In this document: positions 50,552-59,326 of the stretch, piece by piece | Layout: every line of letters starts with the position of its first letter | How positions within the stretch are numbered: position 1 is the first letter of the stretch | Origin: a virus | IMG/VR virus record: IMGVR_UViG_3300008116_000011 | Location: 62,001 to 126,000 of that record | Length of the DNA: 64,000 nt | Strand: one strand, 5' to 3' | Notes under the pieces: generated by a model | What the model saw: the letters and a program-made list of their open reading frames with translations, nothing else | Database searches by the model: none | What the model was told of the DNA's origin: nothing | Made by a program: the position numbers and the translations under genes

Positions 50552-51633
50552 TATTCTGGTTCTTGTTCAAATCCCACATCATGAATAAGATCATCTCTTT
50601 CCTCAACAATATCAAAATCGTTTGTACCAAGTTTTTCAAGCCACTCTGCTGAGTGTAGCTTTTTGTATTCATCAATTGCTTTTTTATCATCATCAATAAA
50701 ACCATGAGTAGTCATGATGATAGTTCCTTTTGATGAAATACCATTTACGTGGTTCTTTTCAACTTGAATTTTAGTACGTTTAGCAAATTCAACGTCTTTA
50801 CCGTTTTTGGTTGCTTTAATTTTGTTTGTACCAGCATTTGATACATTACCAAATGTAATGATAAATGTTGCATCATACCACATTGCCATTCCACCTTTAT
50901 TCATCATTTTAGGTTGAGACATTGGTGTTTCTGCCTTTGCTGTCCAAACTTTATTAACACATACTAATGTATTTGTATAGGGGTAAGATTCCTTACGTGA
51001 TAATAGGATCTTTTGGTTTACACCGTTAGAAAATTGAGTTGACATTGCACCTGCAATCCACTCATTATTATTTTTTCCTGAGTTGAGTGACATTTGGCAC
51101 GTAATACTTCCAATTGAATCCCAAAAGAATGCTAAGTCATGAGGCAGATTACCTTTCTTTTGTTCATCTAATAAATCAGAAATAAAAGATGCTACGTCTT
51201 CAACTGTATTTAGGTTGCTTCTATCAGCAAATATAAAGAAACCATTATAATCCGCTACGGCACCATTTTCATCAGGTATTTCCTCAAATTGCAGACCCAT
51301 TTCACGAGCATGCTCCCAATTCCATTTCATCTCTGTGATTAGGAATACAGGTAATACACCCATTTTTTGAGCTGCTACTGCTGCTTCTAACATTGCTGTT
51401 GTTTTGCCTGTATCCGAGTGACCACGTAACAAAGTTATGTGGCCCATCGGAATACCAGGTACAGAAGTAACATCTTGAAAAGCTTGTGATAGTGGAATCC
51501 ACTTTTGTTCTTTAAATTTAACAGCTGTAGTTAGATATTTTGCCTGTTTAAAAGCATCTAAATCAAATGACTTGCCAGGAGAACTTTTAATGGCAGAAGA
51601 TGCTGCCTCATTTAAACTTTTACCACGAGCCAT
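50551..51633 (-). CDS. uvsX: RecA/UvsX-type recombinase
   Basis: A 360-aa RecA-fold ATPase for strand exchange and recombination-dependent replication. Walker A is LLRGHSDTGKTTAMLEAA at residues 69-86 (P-loop 71-78). Walker B-like ALAFFWDSIGSI is near residue 165. It has a basic C-terminal half and an acidic C-terminal tail (EERDDLIHDVGFEQEPE), as in UvsX. It lies between the gp32-like and exonuclease genes. Confidence 0.9.
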   Translation of the reverse strand: MARGKSLNEAASSAIKSSPGKSFDLDAFKQAKYLTTAVKFKEQKWIPLSQAFQDVTSVPGIPMGHITLLRGHSDTGKTTAMLEAAVAAQKMGVLPVFLITEMKWNWEHAREMGLQFEEIPDENGAVADYNGFFIFADRSNLNTVEDVASFISDLLDEQKKGNLPHDLAFFWDSIGSITCQMSLNSGKNNNEWIAGAMSTQFSNGVNQKILLSRKESYPYTNTLVCVNKVWTAKAETPMSQPKMMNKGGMAMWYDATFIITFGNVSNAGTNKIKATKNGKDVEFAKRTKIQVEKNHVNGISSKGTIIMTTHGFIDDDKKAIDEYKKLHSAEWLEKLGTNDFDIVEERDDLIHDVGFEQEPE

Positions 51634-51635
51634 AA

Positions 51636-52442
51636 TTATTCGTTAAATAGGTCATTAAATTTGTCTGCTTTAGATTGCTTAGCCTGCAAGTTAAAATTTT
51701 GGTCTTGCTTTTTTTCCCAAGGTAAATCACCCTCTTCCTCTTCGTCCTTAGCAACAATTGGCTCTTCAGTATCTTCTTCAGGATTAGCCCATTTTTGGAA
51801 GATTTCGTTCAAGCTCTCATAAGTGTGATGCTTATTAATTGCTAAAATGTCAGGTTGCTCTTCAAGCCAACCATTAATGGCATCAGCATCATCAGAAAGT
51901 GGAGTTGTTTTTACACGTGGGGTAAGGTTACATTTAATACCTTTACGACCTGCAATGTCTGCTTCAACAGCTTCAATGACAAAATCACGACCATCTTGAA
52001 TATCGGTATAATCACCGTAATCTTCATTCATGGCAATGTTCATAAGTTGTGTGTAAAGTTCTTTACCAAATTCCCACAAACGAACACCCATTTGCTCTTC
52101 ACCACGTACAATAACAGGAGCAAATACTCTCATTTTAGGAGTAATTTTCTTTGCCATCTGCCAATGATCAGGATTGTCTGATTTGCGAAGCTTTTGAGCT
52201 GCTTCTACAATTGGATCAGCTTCACCCCAGTTGGTTAGTGCAAGGATAGGTCCTTTTGTGTAGCCATAGTGAAAATAAATTTCACGGAATGGAGTCGATT
52301 TGTTAAACTTAGAAGGAACAATACGAATCTGGTATTTACCAGCTTTTGGTTTCCAGAAAATCTTTGTGTAGTCGATTTTCTCTCTTTTTTCTCCTTTACT
52401 CTGGAAGGAGTCCAGTTTGTTTTTAATTAATGATAAATCCAT
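51636..52442 (-). CDS. 32: ssDNA-binding protein (T4 gp32-like)
   Basis: A 268-aa single-strand binding protein that coats replication intermediates and recruits other replication proteins. It has an N-terminal basic cooperativity region (DSFQSKGEKREKIDYTKIFW), an OB-like core (GKYQIRIVPSKFNKSTPFRE near residue 36) and a strongly acidic tail (DEEEEGDLPWEKK) ending in KADKFNDLFNE. The zinc-binding residues of T4 gp32 are not evident. It has a full two-part promoter. Confidence 0.88.
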   Translation of the reverse strand: MDLSLIKNKLDSFQSKGEKREKIDYTKIFWKPKAGKYQIRIVPSKFNKSTPFREIYFHYGYTKGPILALTNWGEADPIVEAAQKLRKSDNPDHWQMAKKITPKMRVFAPVIVRGEEQMGVRLWEFGKELYTQLMNIAMNEDYGDYTDIQDGRDFVIEAVEADIAGRKGIKCNLTPRVKTTPLSDDADAINGWLEEQPDILAINKHHTYESLNEIFQKWANPEEDTEEPIVAKDEEEEGDLPWEKKQDQNFNLQAKQSKADKFNDLFNE

Positions 52443-52464
52443 AACATTTTTTATTTTGTGACAA

Positions 52465-52497
52465 TAAATATAAGAAATTAGGATTGGGTATCCAAAA
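52465..52497 (-). promoter_or_regulatory. Two-part Bacteroidota-like promoter upstream of gp32
   Basis: Sense TTTTGG (52497-52492), 19 bases, then TATATTTA (52472-52465), 22 bases before the ATG at 52442. The -33 segment reads TTTTTGGATACCCAAT. Confidence 0.7.
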
Positions 52498-52520
52498 ACG
52501 GTACTGGTTTTATTTTATTA

Positions 52521-52841
52521 TTACATAAGATCCCTTAACCATTGCAATACTTCCCTTAATTCATCATCTTTTAAATGATATATATCTTCAGAAGTAATAT
52601 AACCTTTTTCATCAAAAGCATCAATAAAACCATATTCTAATCCTATACGCTCTAATTCCTCGCGTAAAACATTATAATACCCCACATATGGATCACCATC
52701 CCACTGATGTTCAGCTTTACGAGCTAAATTATTAAATAAATCAACTATACCTAGGAATTGTGGTTGTACAGGTACAACTTTAGCCTCATTAATTCCTGCT
52801 AGTTTTTGCAGGCGTTGAGCTTCTGTGATGTACTGTTTCAT
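52521..52841 (-). CDS. Unknown protein with an EAQRLQKLAGI N-terminal motif
   Basis: A 106-aa protein that begins YITEAQRLQKLAGINE, an amphipathic helix ending in I-N-E. This fits the (L/I)-x-E rule of T4-type prohead proteases, and could be a capsid-targeting peptide. The rest is a helical acidic fold (YYNVLREELERIGLEYGFID). It lies upstream of gp32. Function unknown. Confidence 0.62.
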   Translation of the reverse strand: MKQYITEAQRLQKLAGINEAKVVPVQPQFLGIVDLFNNLARKAEHQWDGDPYVGYYNVLREELERIGLEYGFIDAFDEKGYITSEDIYHLKDDELREVLQWLRDLM

Positions 52842-52846
52842 GGATA

Positions 52847-52854
52847 TAAATACT
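52847..52854 (-). promoter_or_regulatory. AGTATTTATA promoter box, close to the start codon
   Basis: Sense reading is CTAGTATTTATATCC, ending 5 bases before the ATG at 52841, as with the other putative capsid-targeted gene at 46184. No TTTTGG element upstream. Confidence 0.4.
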
Positions 52855-53314
52855 AGATCTCTACTATCTTGTAGATCTTAGTGTGTACTTTCCTTAAACC
52901 ACCGTCTTGAGTAAGCAATATAGTATTGCGGTGATCCAACCAATTAACTCTATAATTAGTATCTAATATACCTCCGTTTAATTCACGAATTAATGCATTA
53001 AGAGCATTAATTGTATATAATGTATTACTTTCTTTTTTGCGATGCAGCAATATTGTATTGGAAAGAGCATTTTGTGAATTGTTATTCACAATATCAATGT
53101 TGTAAGTAAGAATTAATTCATCTGTATCTGGTGATTCCAATACAAATATTTTATTATATAAAATAGCATAACGCGTAGTTAAGCTATTTAATGTCTCATC
53201 TAATCTGTTGTGCTCAATAAAGGTGCAAAATAATTTATTTCCCGCCATTTCATCAATAAGAATGTTCTCAAATTCATAACTGGTCATAAATATGGGGTGT
53301 TCTAGTGTAGACAT
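52853..53314 (-). CDS. Unknown phage protein
   Basis: A 153-aa protein I do not recognise. It has beta-strand-rich segments (RYAILYNKIFVLESPDTDEL, then ILTYNIDIV) and a C-terminal NWLDHRNTILLTQDGGLRKV. It lies downstream of the family A polymerase homologue and may act with it. Confidence 0.66.
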   Translation of the reverse strand: MSTLEHPIFMTSYEFENILIDEMAGNKLFCTFIEHNRLDETLNSLTTRYAILYNKIFVLESPDTDELILTYNIDIVNNNSQNALSNTILLHRKKESNTLYTINALNALIRELNGGILDTNYRVNWLDHRNTILLTQDGGLRKVHTKIYKIVEI

Positions 53315-53320
53315 TATGTT

Positions 53321-54598
53321 TTAGTTTAATCCGTTATAGTTAGTTCCTGTTTTTACTCGTACAGGGTATTGGAGTTTAGCGATAAGTTCATTGATTTTTT
53401 GCGTTTCTTCACGCGATACATCAATAAGCACAGAATCGTATGTGTATAGTATTATACGTGATTTTAATGGTCTAAATTCATTAAATAATGAATAAAATTG
53501 TGTGACATTCTGCGAAGTCTCATAATTCTGAATGTAGTAGTTTAATATTTTTTGTGGGTTAGGGTTGTCAATATCTTTTAGTCTAAAGCGTTTACCAGAT
53601 AGCATTTCAATAAACCCACTATAGTTAATAGTGTCCCATAGATCTTCGGTAAATGCTTGTATATTTTTAAAAAATGGTTTACTTTGCAATTCAGGTCTAA
53701 TACCTCCATACAAATTTTGGAATGTTATTTCTTTAACTTTAGATGTATCGGGGTTGTTTAGTATTTTTCCTATTTGACTATATACACTTGTTTCTTTATC
53801 AAACTTGTAGTCTACAATTGTACCAAGAAGACGCGGATGGTACCCGTTAAAGTCAATTTCAATAAATAAATCGTTGTGTGGTATAAAACATTCACGTTCA
53901 CCATTTTCTTTATTTAAGGCAGCAAAGTTTATACCATTGAAGCTATTAGAAGGGCGCCCAGTGAGAGTAAATAAATTATAAGAAGTGTAAATAACTCCTT
54001 GTTTGACTGAAAAATGCGGTGTAAGGTGGTTTTCATGATACTTAATAAAACATGTTTTATCTAATTTAATACCTTCTTTTTCTATCTTAAAAAACACCTC
54101 GATTGCTTTATTCATAGCATCAGTGTTTTTAAGTAGGTAAGGTTTTACTACATCATAAATATTCTCACAATACTCATAATGTTTAGAGATAGGTATAAGC
54201 TCATTAACATTTTTTAAAGAACCATGCTCACGATAAAAATTAGAGATAATTATTGGTTCGCATTTATCAAAATCAAACCTACTATTTTCTGTTAAAGCAT
54301 AATGAAATGAGGCATCATTAATTTTACCACTAAGAAAATATTTAGTATACTTTGCATCAACAGCATACAATTCCTTTTCGGATAGATATTTTTTAATTGT
54401 TTGCCATTTTAAACTAAGCGATTCACTATGCTTAATACAAAATATATAACCTTTACTATTAAATGGCTTTACATACACAAGTGAAACTTCGGCAATAGCA
54501 GGATGATAATTGTTGTTATTTGTAATTATATGAACAAAACATTTATCAAAGGGAGGTATGTGTTGTAACTGTTCTTCTTTCTCAATAATATAAAACAT
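53321..54598 (-). CDS. Family A DNA polymerase homologue (second polymerase)
   Basis: A 425-aa protein whose residues about 200-425 match the family A polymerase fold: TLTGRPSNSFNGINFAALN at 211-229 (PolA motif 1), motif A EIDFNGYHPRL with D249, motif B KEITFQNLYGG with K289 and Y297, N353/Q357 in NYYIQNYE, and motif C TYDSVLID with D388. Both metal Asp residues and the motif B Lys/Tyr are present; Glu in motif A is His and HDE is YDS. The N-terminal 150 residues look like a decayed exonuclease domain. The genome also has a family B replicase. Confidence 0.8.
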   Translation of the reverse strand: MFYIIEKEEQLQHIPPFDKCFVHIITNNNNYHPAIAEVSLVYVKPFNSKGYIFCIKHSESLSLKWQTIKKYLSEKELYAVDAKYTKYFLSGKINDASFHYALTENSRFDFDKCEPIIISNFYREHGSLKNVNELIPISKHYEYCENIYDVVKPYLLKNTDAMNKAIEVFFKIEKEGIKLDKTCFIKYHENHLTPHFSVKQGVIYTSYNLFTLTGRPSNSFNGINFAALNKENGERECFIPHNDLFIEIDFNGYHPRLLGTIVDYKFDKETSVYSQIGKILNNPDTSKVKEITFQNLYGGIRPELQSKPFFKNIQAFTEDLWDTINYSGFIEMLSGKRFRLKDIDNPNPQKILNYYIQNYETSQNVTQFYSLFNEFRPLKSRIILYTYDSVLIDVSREETQKINELIAKLQYPVRVKTGTNYNGLN

Positions 54599-54617
54599 AA
54601 CCTTTATCTTTATACAT

Positions 54618-54650
54618 TAAATGTATGTATAAAACTTTAGGTTACCAAAA
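54618..54650 (-). promoter_or_regulatory. Two-part Bacteroidota-like promoter upstream of the family A polymerase homologue
   Basis: Sense TTTTGG (54650-54645), 19 bases, then TACATTTA (54625-54618), 19 bases before the ATG at 54598. The -33 half lies in the end of the upstream structural gene. Confidence 0.66.
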
Positions 54651-55110
54651 ATTCTCTTAACCCTGGCATTTGTTGATTGGCTTCATCTAACGTTGTTGTA
54701 TTAGGATTGTATTGTATTACCTGATAATCTGAAGCTGATTTATTTGTTAATTCATTGTATGCTTTTTGATCTATTTCTTTTATAAGGATGTTTGGATTAG
54801 TTAAGTCTTTATAGAAATATCTTATCTCACTTCCTTTTGTATTAAAAACAGAACCTGCTTTTGTAGGTAAAGTACCAGCAGCTAATGCACCGGCAGCAGC
54901 TGCAGCAGCTCCTAAAAGATTATATTTTTCTAATGGTTTAGAATTTTCAGTATATGTTTTGCCACTAAAATATTTGTTACCATTTATTATACTGTAGAAC
55001 CCAATGTATGGAAGTTTTGATCGTACAAAACGTAAAGAAATATTTTTTCCAATACCAGTACCATTGGTATATTGATTTTCTACAATTTTATTTTTTGGCA
55101 CTTGAATCAT
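54637..55110 (-). CDS. Unknown structural-type protein
   Basis: A 157-aa protein directly after the tail-lysozyme baseplate gene, sharing its first base with that gene's stop. It has a poly-Ala segment (LLGAAAAAAGALAAGTLP, about residues 66-83) between two beta-like parts. The position suggests a baseplate or tail protein. No family recognised. Confidence 0.62.
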   Translation of the reverse strand: MIQVPKNKIVENQYTNGTGIGKNISLRFVRSKLPYIGFYSIINGNKYFSGKTYTENSKPLEKYNLLGAAAAAAGALAAGTLPTKAGSVFNTKGSEIRYFYKDLTNPNILIKEIDQKAYNELTNKSASDYQVIQYNPNTTTLDEANQQMPGLREFLVT

Positions 55111-58100
55111 TAGAATACAATTTTAATATCTTTAACACCCAGTACAGATTTTTTTCCTACTCCCGTACGAGTATAAGTTAATGTTACTCCTATTTGTGCT
55201 AGTTTTGCTTTTATAGAATCAGTTGTTATTAAATCTTCGTCTCCAAGTTCACTGTTTAATATATTTTCTATATTTACAAGTTTATTTATTTGAGCAAATG
55301 TTTCTTTATCTTTTATTCTACCTATTGCATTAACTAAACCTTTTTCATCCGTTCCAGCTCCTCCAATTCCAGGAGAGGCAGCTTTGTTAATGTCACTAAT
55401 AATAGAATTTATCTCAGCGTTAGGATCAGTAGGTGATGTATAATTACCAAATTCACCAGCTCTTATACGTGCTAATATGTCTTGAGTATATTCTATTCTT
55501 TTACCTGTTTCTGGTGCCCTTAATACTTCATCATATGTTACTCCATCTAGTATAGTTATGCCAGCGTATCTTTCATAAAAAGCAGCAGCTACAATTGCTT
55601 CTTCTAATGTTTTGGATCTTTTTAATCTATCTCCTGCATTTTTTTCATCCTCGCTAAATTCTTCAATAACAAAATTTAATTGAGTTATTAAACTAGTAGG
55701 TTCTGCTTTAGATAATAATTTTGTTTTTCTATAACTTAACCATTGAGCTATTCCTATTGCTCCTATACTGTTTACTATTTCAGGATTTACTCTAGATTCT
55801 TGAACAAATCCTCCTACTAAAGCAGCTACCTGGATGTCAGTAAATCCTTTATCTAAGAAGAAACGAACTGCCTTTCTTAAATTATTTTGATTTATAGTTT
55901 TAGTACTTAATCGTGCAATAGGTACTCCTCCAGCAGATATAGTAATAATTCGTTCTCCAGGTTTAGGTCCAGGATATTCTTGTTGTTTCCAATCTTTAAG
56001 AACATTTGTTCCTTGTTTAAGCTCATATATAATAGGATATGCTTTTAATGTTGTAGTCCAATCATTATCTTGAATAGTATGTTCTATTCTAGTTACTATG
56101 TATGCTACTCGTCTGTCAGATGTTGATTTATAGCCTTTAGGGATAATATCTTGATTTATAGTGAAAATATTACCTATTACAATTCCTCCAATGCCATCTA
56201 AAGTAACAGATAATTCTGTTGGTATAATTGCTTTAAAATTATTTCTTTCATCAATTCTAGCTAGGTATGCTAAAAAATCTCTATAAGCAAAATTTAACCC
56301 TCCATAAGCAAAGCTAAGATTATCTTTAGCACGTCCTTGAGTAGCTTGAAAATAATCGTACATTTTAGTTAAAAAAGGATATATAAAAGTAACAGGATTA
56401 TCTTCTTTATCTAATTTAATTAAAGAGGTAAAATCACGTTTTGGTATTAATCTATCAACTATCCCATTATTCCATGCTACTAATGTAGCGTTATCATATC
56501 CCAATTTACCAATACCCGTAACATCTTGAGCACTAATCGCTATAATTGACCCCATTTCTGGGAATATTTTAGATTGGAAACTATAGCTACGTACTATGGA
56601 ATTTAGATTATGTATTTGTAGTAGAAAGAGATCTTCTGTTGGTTCTTCTGTATAATTAATATCTATAATTCTTCCAATTGCATTTCTATTATCTACTTGT
56701 AGATCAAAATTATTTATGTTTCCTAAACTATTTTGTATTTCTCTTAAAATACCTTGTAAATATTCTCTAATAGATATTACGCTTTTATTTTGGGTGTCAT
56801 TAGAAGCAACATTTCTAGAAATAGCTTGTGAATATAAGAAATTTATATTTACATAAATATTTGCAATATTACCTATAGATTTTGTTTGTTCTGAAGTAAT
56901 AGGGAGTAAAAATTCATTTATATCTGAGCTTACTCCGGGAGCTTTGGATGCTTCATTAGCTAATGCATCTACTACCTCAGGTATTTCTTTAGTTAGTTGT
57001 TCTTGAATAAGGGTATTTATTGGTACTCGTGTAAGAGCAGATTCCAATAAAGCTTTTATATCTTCACGTTTCCATGTTCTATTTTGATCTCTAAGAATAT
57101 TTCTTCCACCCGCTGGGTCTTCATCAAATCCCCATATTCTATTTCCATCATAATCTTCTATAAATAAATCTTTATATGCTTGGTTTATTTTTTCTTCAAA
57201 AGTAAGAGAAGTAATTTCGGCTCCTTTTTTACCTGTTCTATCAGCTTCTGTTTGGCTTTGATAAAAATAATCAAAAAAGTTTATTGTTTTTGCATTCTCA
57301 GCAAATGTAGAAGAAATAAATGATCTTGCTCCATTTGGTGCAAACAAGAAAGTAGGAACTTGTTTACCGTTAACGTTCCTTACATCTACTTTTAAAATAG
57401 CATTTAATAAATCAGAAGCTAATGCTTCAACATCTGCTGCTAAGTCTCCTGCATACACGTAATTATTGTCATCTGCAGGATTGGTTATTTTATTTTGAAA
57501 TCTGTTAGCTACATTTCCTGGGTTTTCAAATGATCCTTTACTAATAGCTATTAAAATATCATTTTTTACAGATTTAGCTGGGAGTGTTGTGGTTTGGTTT
57601 GATTCTTCATCTTTAGCTGCATTTTCTGCTTGTATTACTAGTGATTGCCAGTTATCATTTCTTACTAGGCAAACTCCTAAGTTGGTAGATATAGAAAGAG
57701 GATTAGCTATACATTTTAAAGAAGAAGGAACTTCAATTGAATTTGAAGGTATAGGAATTTGTGGTATTTTACTTGAATTTAAAAACTCATTAGGCTTATA
57801 TAATGGAAGTTTAGTAAAATCCTTTACTACTTGTTTCTTCTCAGTTAATACTCGACCACTAGCATCCATTTCATATGCTGTTACTTGAGATAAAGGATTA
57901 TTATTTACGCCTTTAAGTAAAACATAGTTATTTAATAAGTCACAAAAACTACCTAAAGTTATATAGGCTTCAGCTAATATATCTTTTCCTAATGGTTTAG
58001 GATATCCGTTTCTATCATTTTGTGTAATAGCTGTATTGTTTGGATTTTTGTATAAGTCATATTTAGTTTTAAAAGTAGGATCAATAAATTGCTCACTAGC

Positions 58101-59018
58101 AGCACTACTAACAGTTTTAGACTCTAAATAAATCCATAATTCATGAAGTAATCCAGGAATTATACCTTGTTCATATGATGTAGCTATTTCTTGATATTTT
58201 CCTAATGATCCTTGACCAAGTAATCCGGAGCCATTTGTATCAAAAGCATATGTGTTAATTGGTACCCAGTTTACTTTTAATGATTCTAATACTTCACCTA
58301 ATGATATAATTGTAGTAGTGCAATCATAACCCCCATCATCACGAGCAGACCAATTATAGTTTGTTACGTACCCTAATAAAGCATCATAATTACCTTTACT
58401 ATCTGTAATTTTTTGGTATATTTCAACAAATGCTTCAGTTAATTCAATATCTTTTTTATTTAAAATATCATATTCAGGTATTATAGGTTTGGCAAAATCC
58501 CAACCAAATTCTAAAAGTACAGTATACCCTGGGCGCATGAATAGTAGTTCTAATTCTTCTAGTTGTCTAACATCCCAAGCAACAAATGATACTGTTGCTT
58601 CTTGTAATGAGCCATAAGCACCTTTATTTTTTACAGATACCCCAGTAATACCGGCCATTGGTCTTATACCTAATCGATATTTTTCACCAGAGGCATTAGC
58701 AGTACCGTATGCATTAGTAGAAAATGCACCTCCTAAACCTGCTTTTAAAGCATATGCATTAGAAATTTCTCCTGTTTTCTCATCAACAACTGAACCTTTA
58801 TATGTTAGTGTACCTGCTTGAAGAACATATTTTTTAGCTAAATCATTACTTACAATCCCGTCTTTGTTCGCAGTATTTACTCCTGAGGTCATTCTAACCC
58901 AGGCACTTCTGGTGTTAAGTTCATGAACAAATCTAGGAGTACGTGTAAATATTCCATTTTGTCTTCTATCTAACTCTTCTTGTATAAATTCAGGAAATGT
59001 TTCGCGAAATATTGACAT
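55110..59018 (-). CDS. Baseplate/tail protein with C-terminal phage tail lysozyme domain
   Basis: A 1302-aa virion protein. Residues about 1050-1170 are a phage tail lysozyme domain (DIQVAALVGGFVQESRVNPE, then IGAIGIAQWLSYRKTKLL and AAAFYERYAGI), which would cut peptidoglycan during entry. The rest is beta-rich and Asn/Thr-rich, as in baseplate hub or wedge proteins (RPGYTVLLEFGWDFAKP near residue 157). It replaces or complements T4 gp5. It follows the gp53/LysM-like gene by 5 bases. Confidence 0.82.
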   Translation of the reverse strand: MSIFRETFPEFIQEELDRRQNGIFTRTPRFVHELNTRSAWVRMTSGVNTANKDGIVSNDLAKKYVLQAGTLTYKGSVVDEKTGEISNAYALKAGLGGAFSTNAYGTANASGEKYRLGIRPMAGITGVSVKNKGAYGSLQEATVSFVAWDVRQLEELELLFMRPGYTVLLEFGWDFAKPIIPEYDILNKKDIELTEAFVEIYQKITDSKGNYDALLGYVTNYNWSARDDGGYDCTTTIISLGEVLESLKVNWVPINTYAFDTNGSGLLGQGSLGKYQEIATSYEQGIIPGLLHELWIYLESKTVSSAASEQFIDPTFKTKYDLYKNPNNTAITQNDRNGYPKPLGKDILAEAYITLGSFCDLLNNYVLLKGVNNNPLSQVTAYEMDASGRVLTEKKQVVKDFTKLPLYKPNEFLNSSKIPQIPIPSNSIEVPSSLKCIANPLSISTNLGVCLVRNDNWQSLVIQAENAAKDEESNQTTTLPAKSVKNDILIAISKGSFENPGNVANRFQNKITNPADDNNYVYAGDLAADVEALASDLLNAILKVDVRNVNGKQVPTFLFAPNGARSFISSTFAENAKTINFFDYFYQSQTEADRTGKKGAEITSLTFEEKINQAYKDLFIEDYDGNRIWGFDEDPAGGRNILRDQNRTWKREDIKALLESALTRVPINTLIQEQLTKEIPEVVDALANEASKAPGVSSDINEFLLPITSEQTKSIGNIANIYVNINFLYSQAISRNVASNDTQNKSVISIREYLQGILREIQNSLGNINNFDLQVDNRNAIGRIIDINYTEEPTEDLFLLQIHNLNSIVRSYSFQSKIFPEMGSIIAISAQDVTGIGKLGYDNATLVAWNNGIVDRLIPKRDFTSLIKLDKEDNPVTFIYPFLTKMYDYFQATQGRAKDNLSFAYGGLNFAYRDFLAYLARIDERNNFKAIIPTELSVTLDGIGGIVIGNIFTINQDIIPKGYKSTSDRRVAYIVTRIEHTIQDNDWTTTLKAYPIIYELKQGTNVLKDWKQQEYPGPKPGERIITISAGGVPIARLSTKTINQNNLRKAVRFFLDKGFTDIQVAALVGGFVQESRVNPEIVNSIGAIGIAQWLSYRKTKLLSKAEPTSLITQLNFVIEEFSEDEKNAGDRLKRSKTLEEAIVAAAFYERYAGITILDGVTYDEVLRAPETGKRIEYTQDILARIRAGEFGNYTSPTDPNAEINSIISDINKAASPGIGGAGTDEKGLVNAIGRIKDKETFAQINKLVNIENILNSELGDEDLITTDSIKAKLAQIGVTLTYTRTGVGKKSVLGVKDIKIVF

Positions 59019-59023
59019 AACAT

Positions 59024-59323
59024 TTATTGTTGATTTTCAGCATTAAATAATTCTATAACATTATTTAGATTGATTGGTATTCTTAATTGAGTACCAGGTT
59101 CAGGAAACATAGATCCAAATGTAATATTACTATTAGCAACAGATATTACCCACCATAATGTTGGATCTTTATAATATTGATATGATAACAAATCTAATCT
59201 GTCACCTTGAACAGTAACTACATATACGTCACTTTCTTGTGGTGGAATAGGTGGATATTTTTTAGCCTTATAATATTTTACACCTCTAGAAGTTGTTAAT
59301 ATATCAGTTGCATTGTATATCAT
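59024..59323 (-). CDS. gp53-like baseplate wedge protein with LysM-type fold
   Basis: A 99-aa protein with a LysM-like segment: YVVTVQGDRLDLLSYQYYKD near residue 31, then PTLWWVISVANSNITFG and EPGTQLRIP near residue 74. T4 gp53 carries a LysM fold and short phage tail proteins share this pattern. It lies between a large tail protein and the baseplate lysozyme gene, so a baseplate role is likely. Confidence 0.78.
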   Translation of the reverse strand: MIYNATDILTTSRGVKYYKAKKYPPIPPQESDVYVVTVQGDRLDLLSYQYYKDPTLWWVISVANSNITFGSMFPEPGTQLRIPINLNNVIELFNAENQQ

Positions 59324-59326
59324 AAG

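Noticed and set aside
54850-54920. Poly-Ala codon run as a repeat element
   Set aside because: It encodes a helical Ala-rich segment in frame in the 157-aa protein and is not repeated elsewhere.
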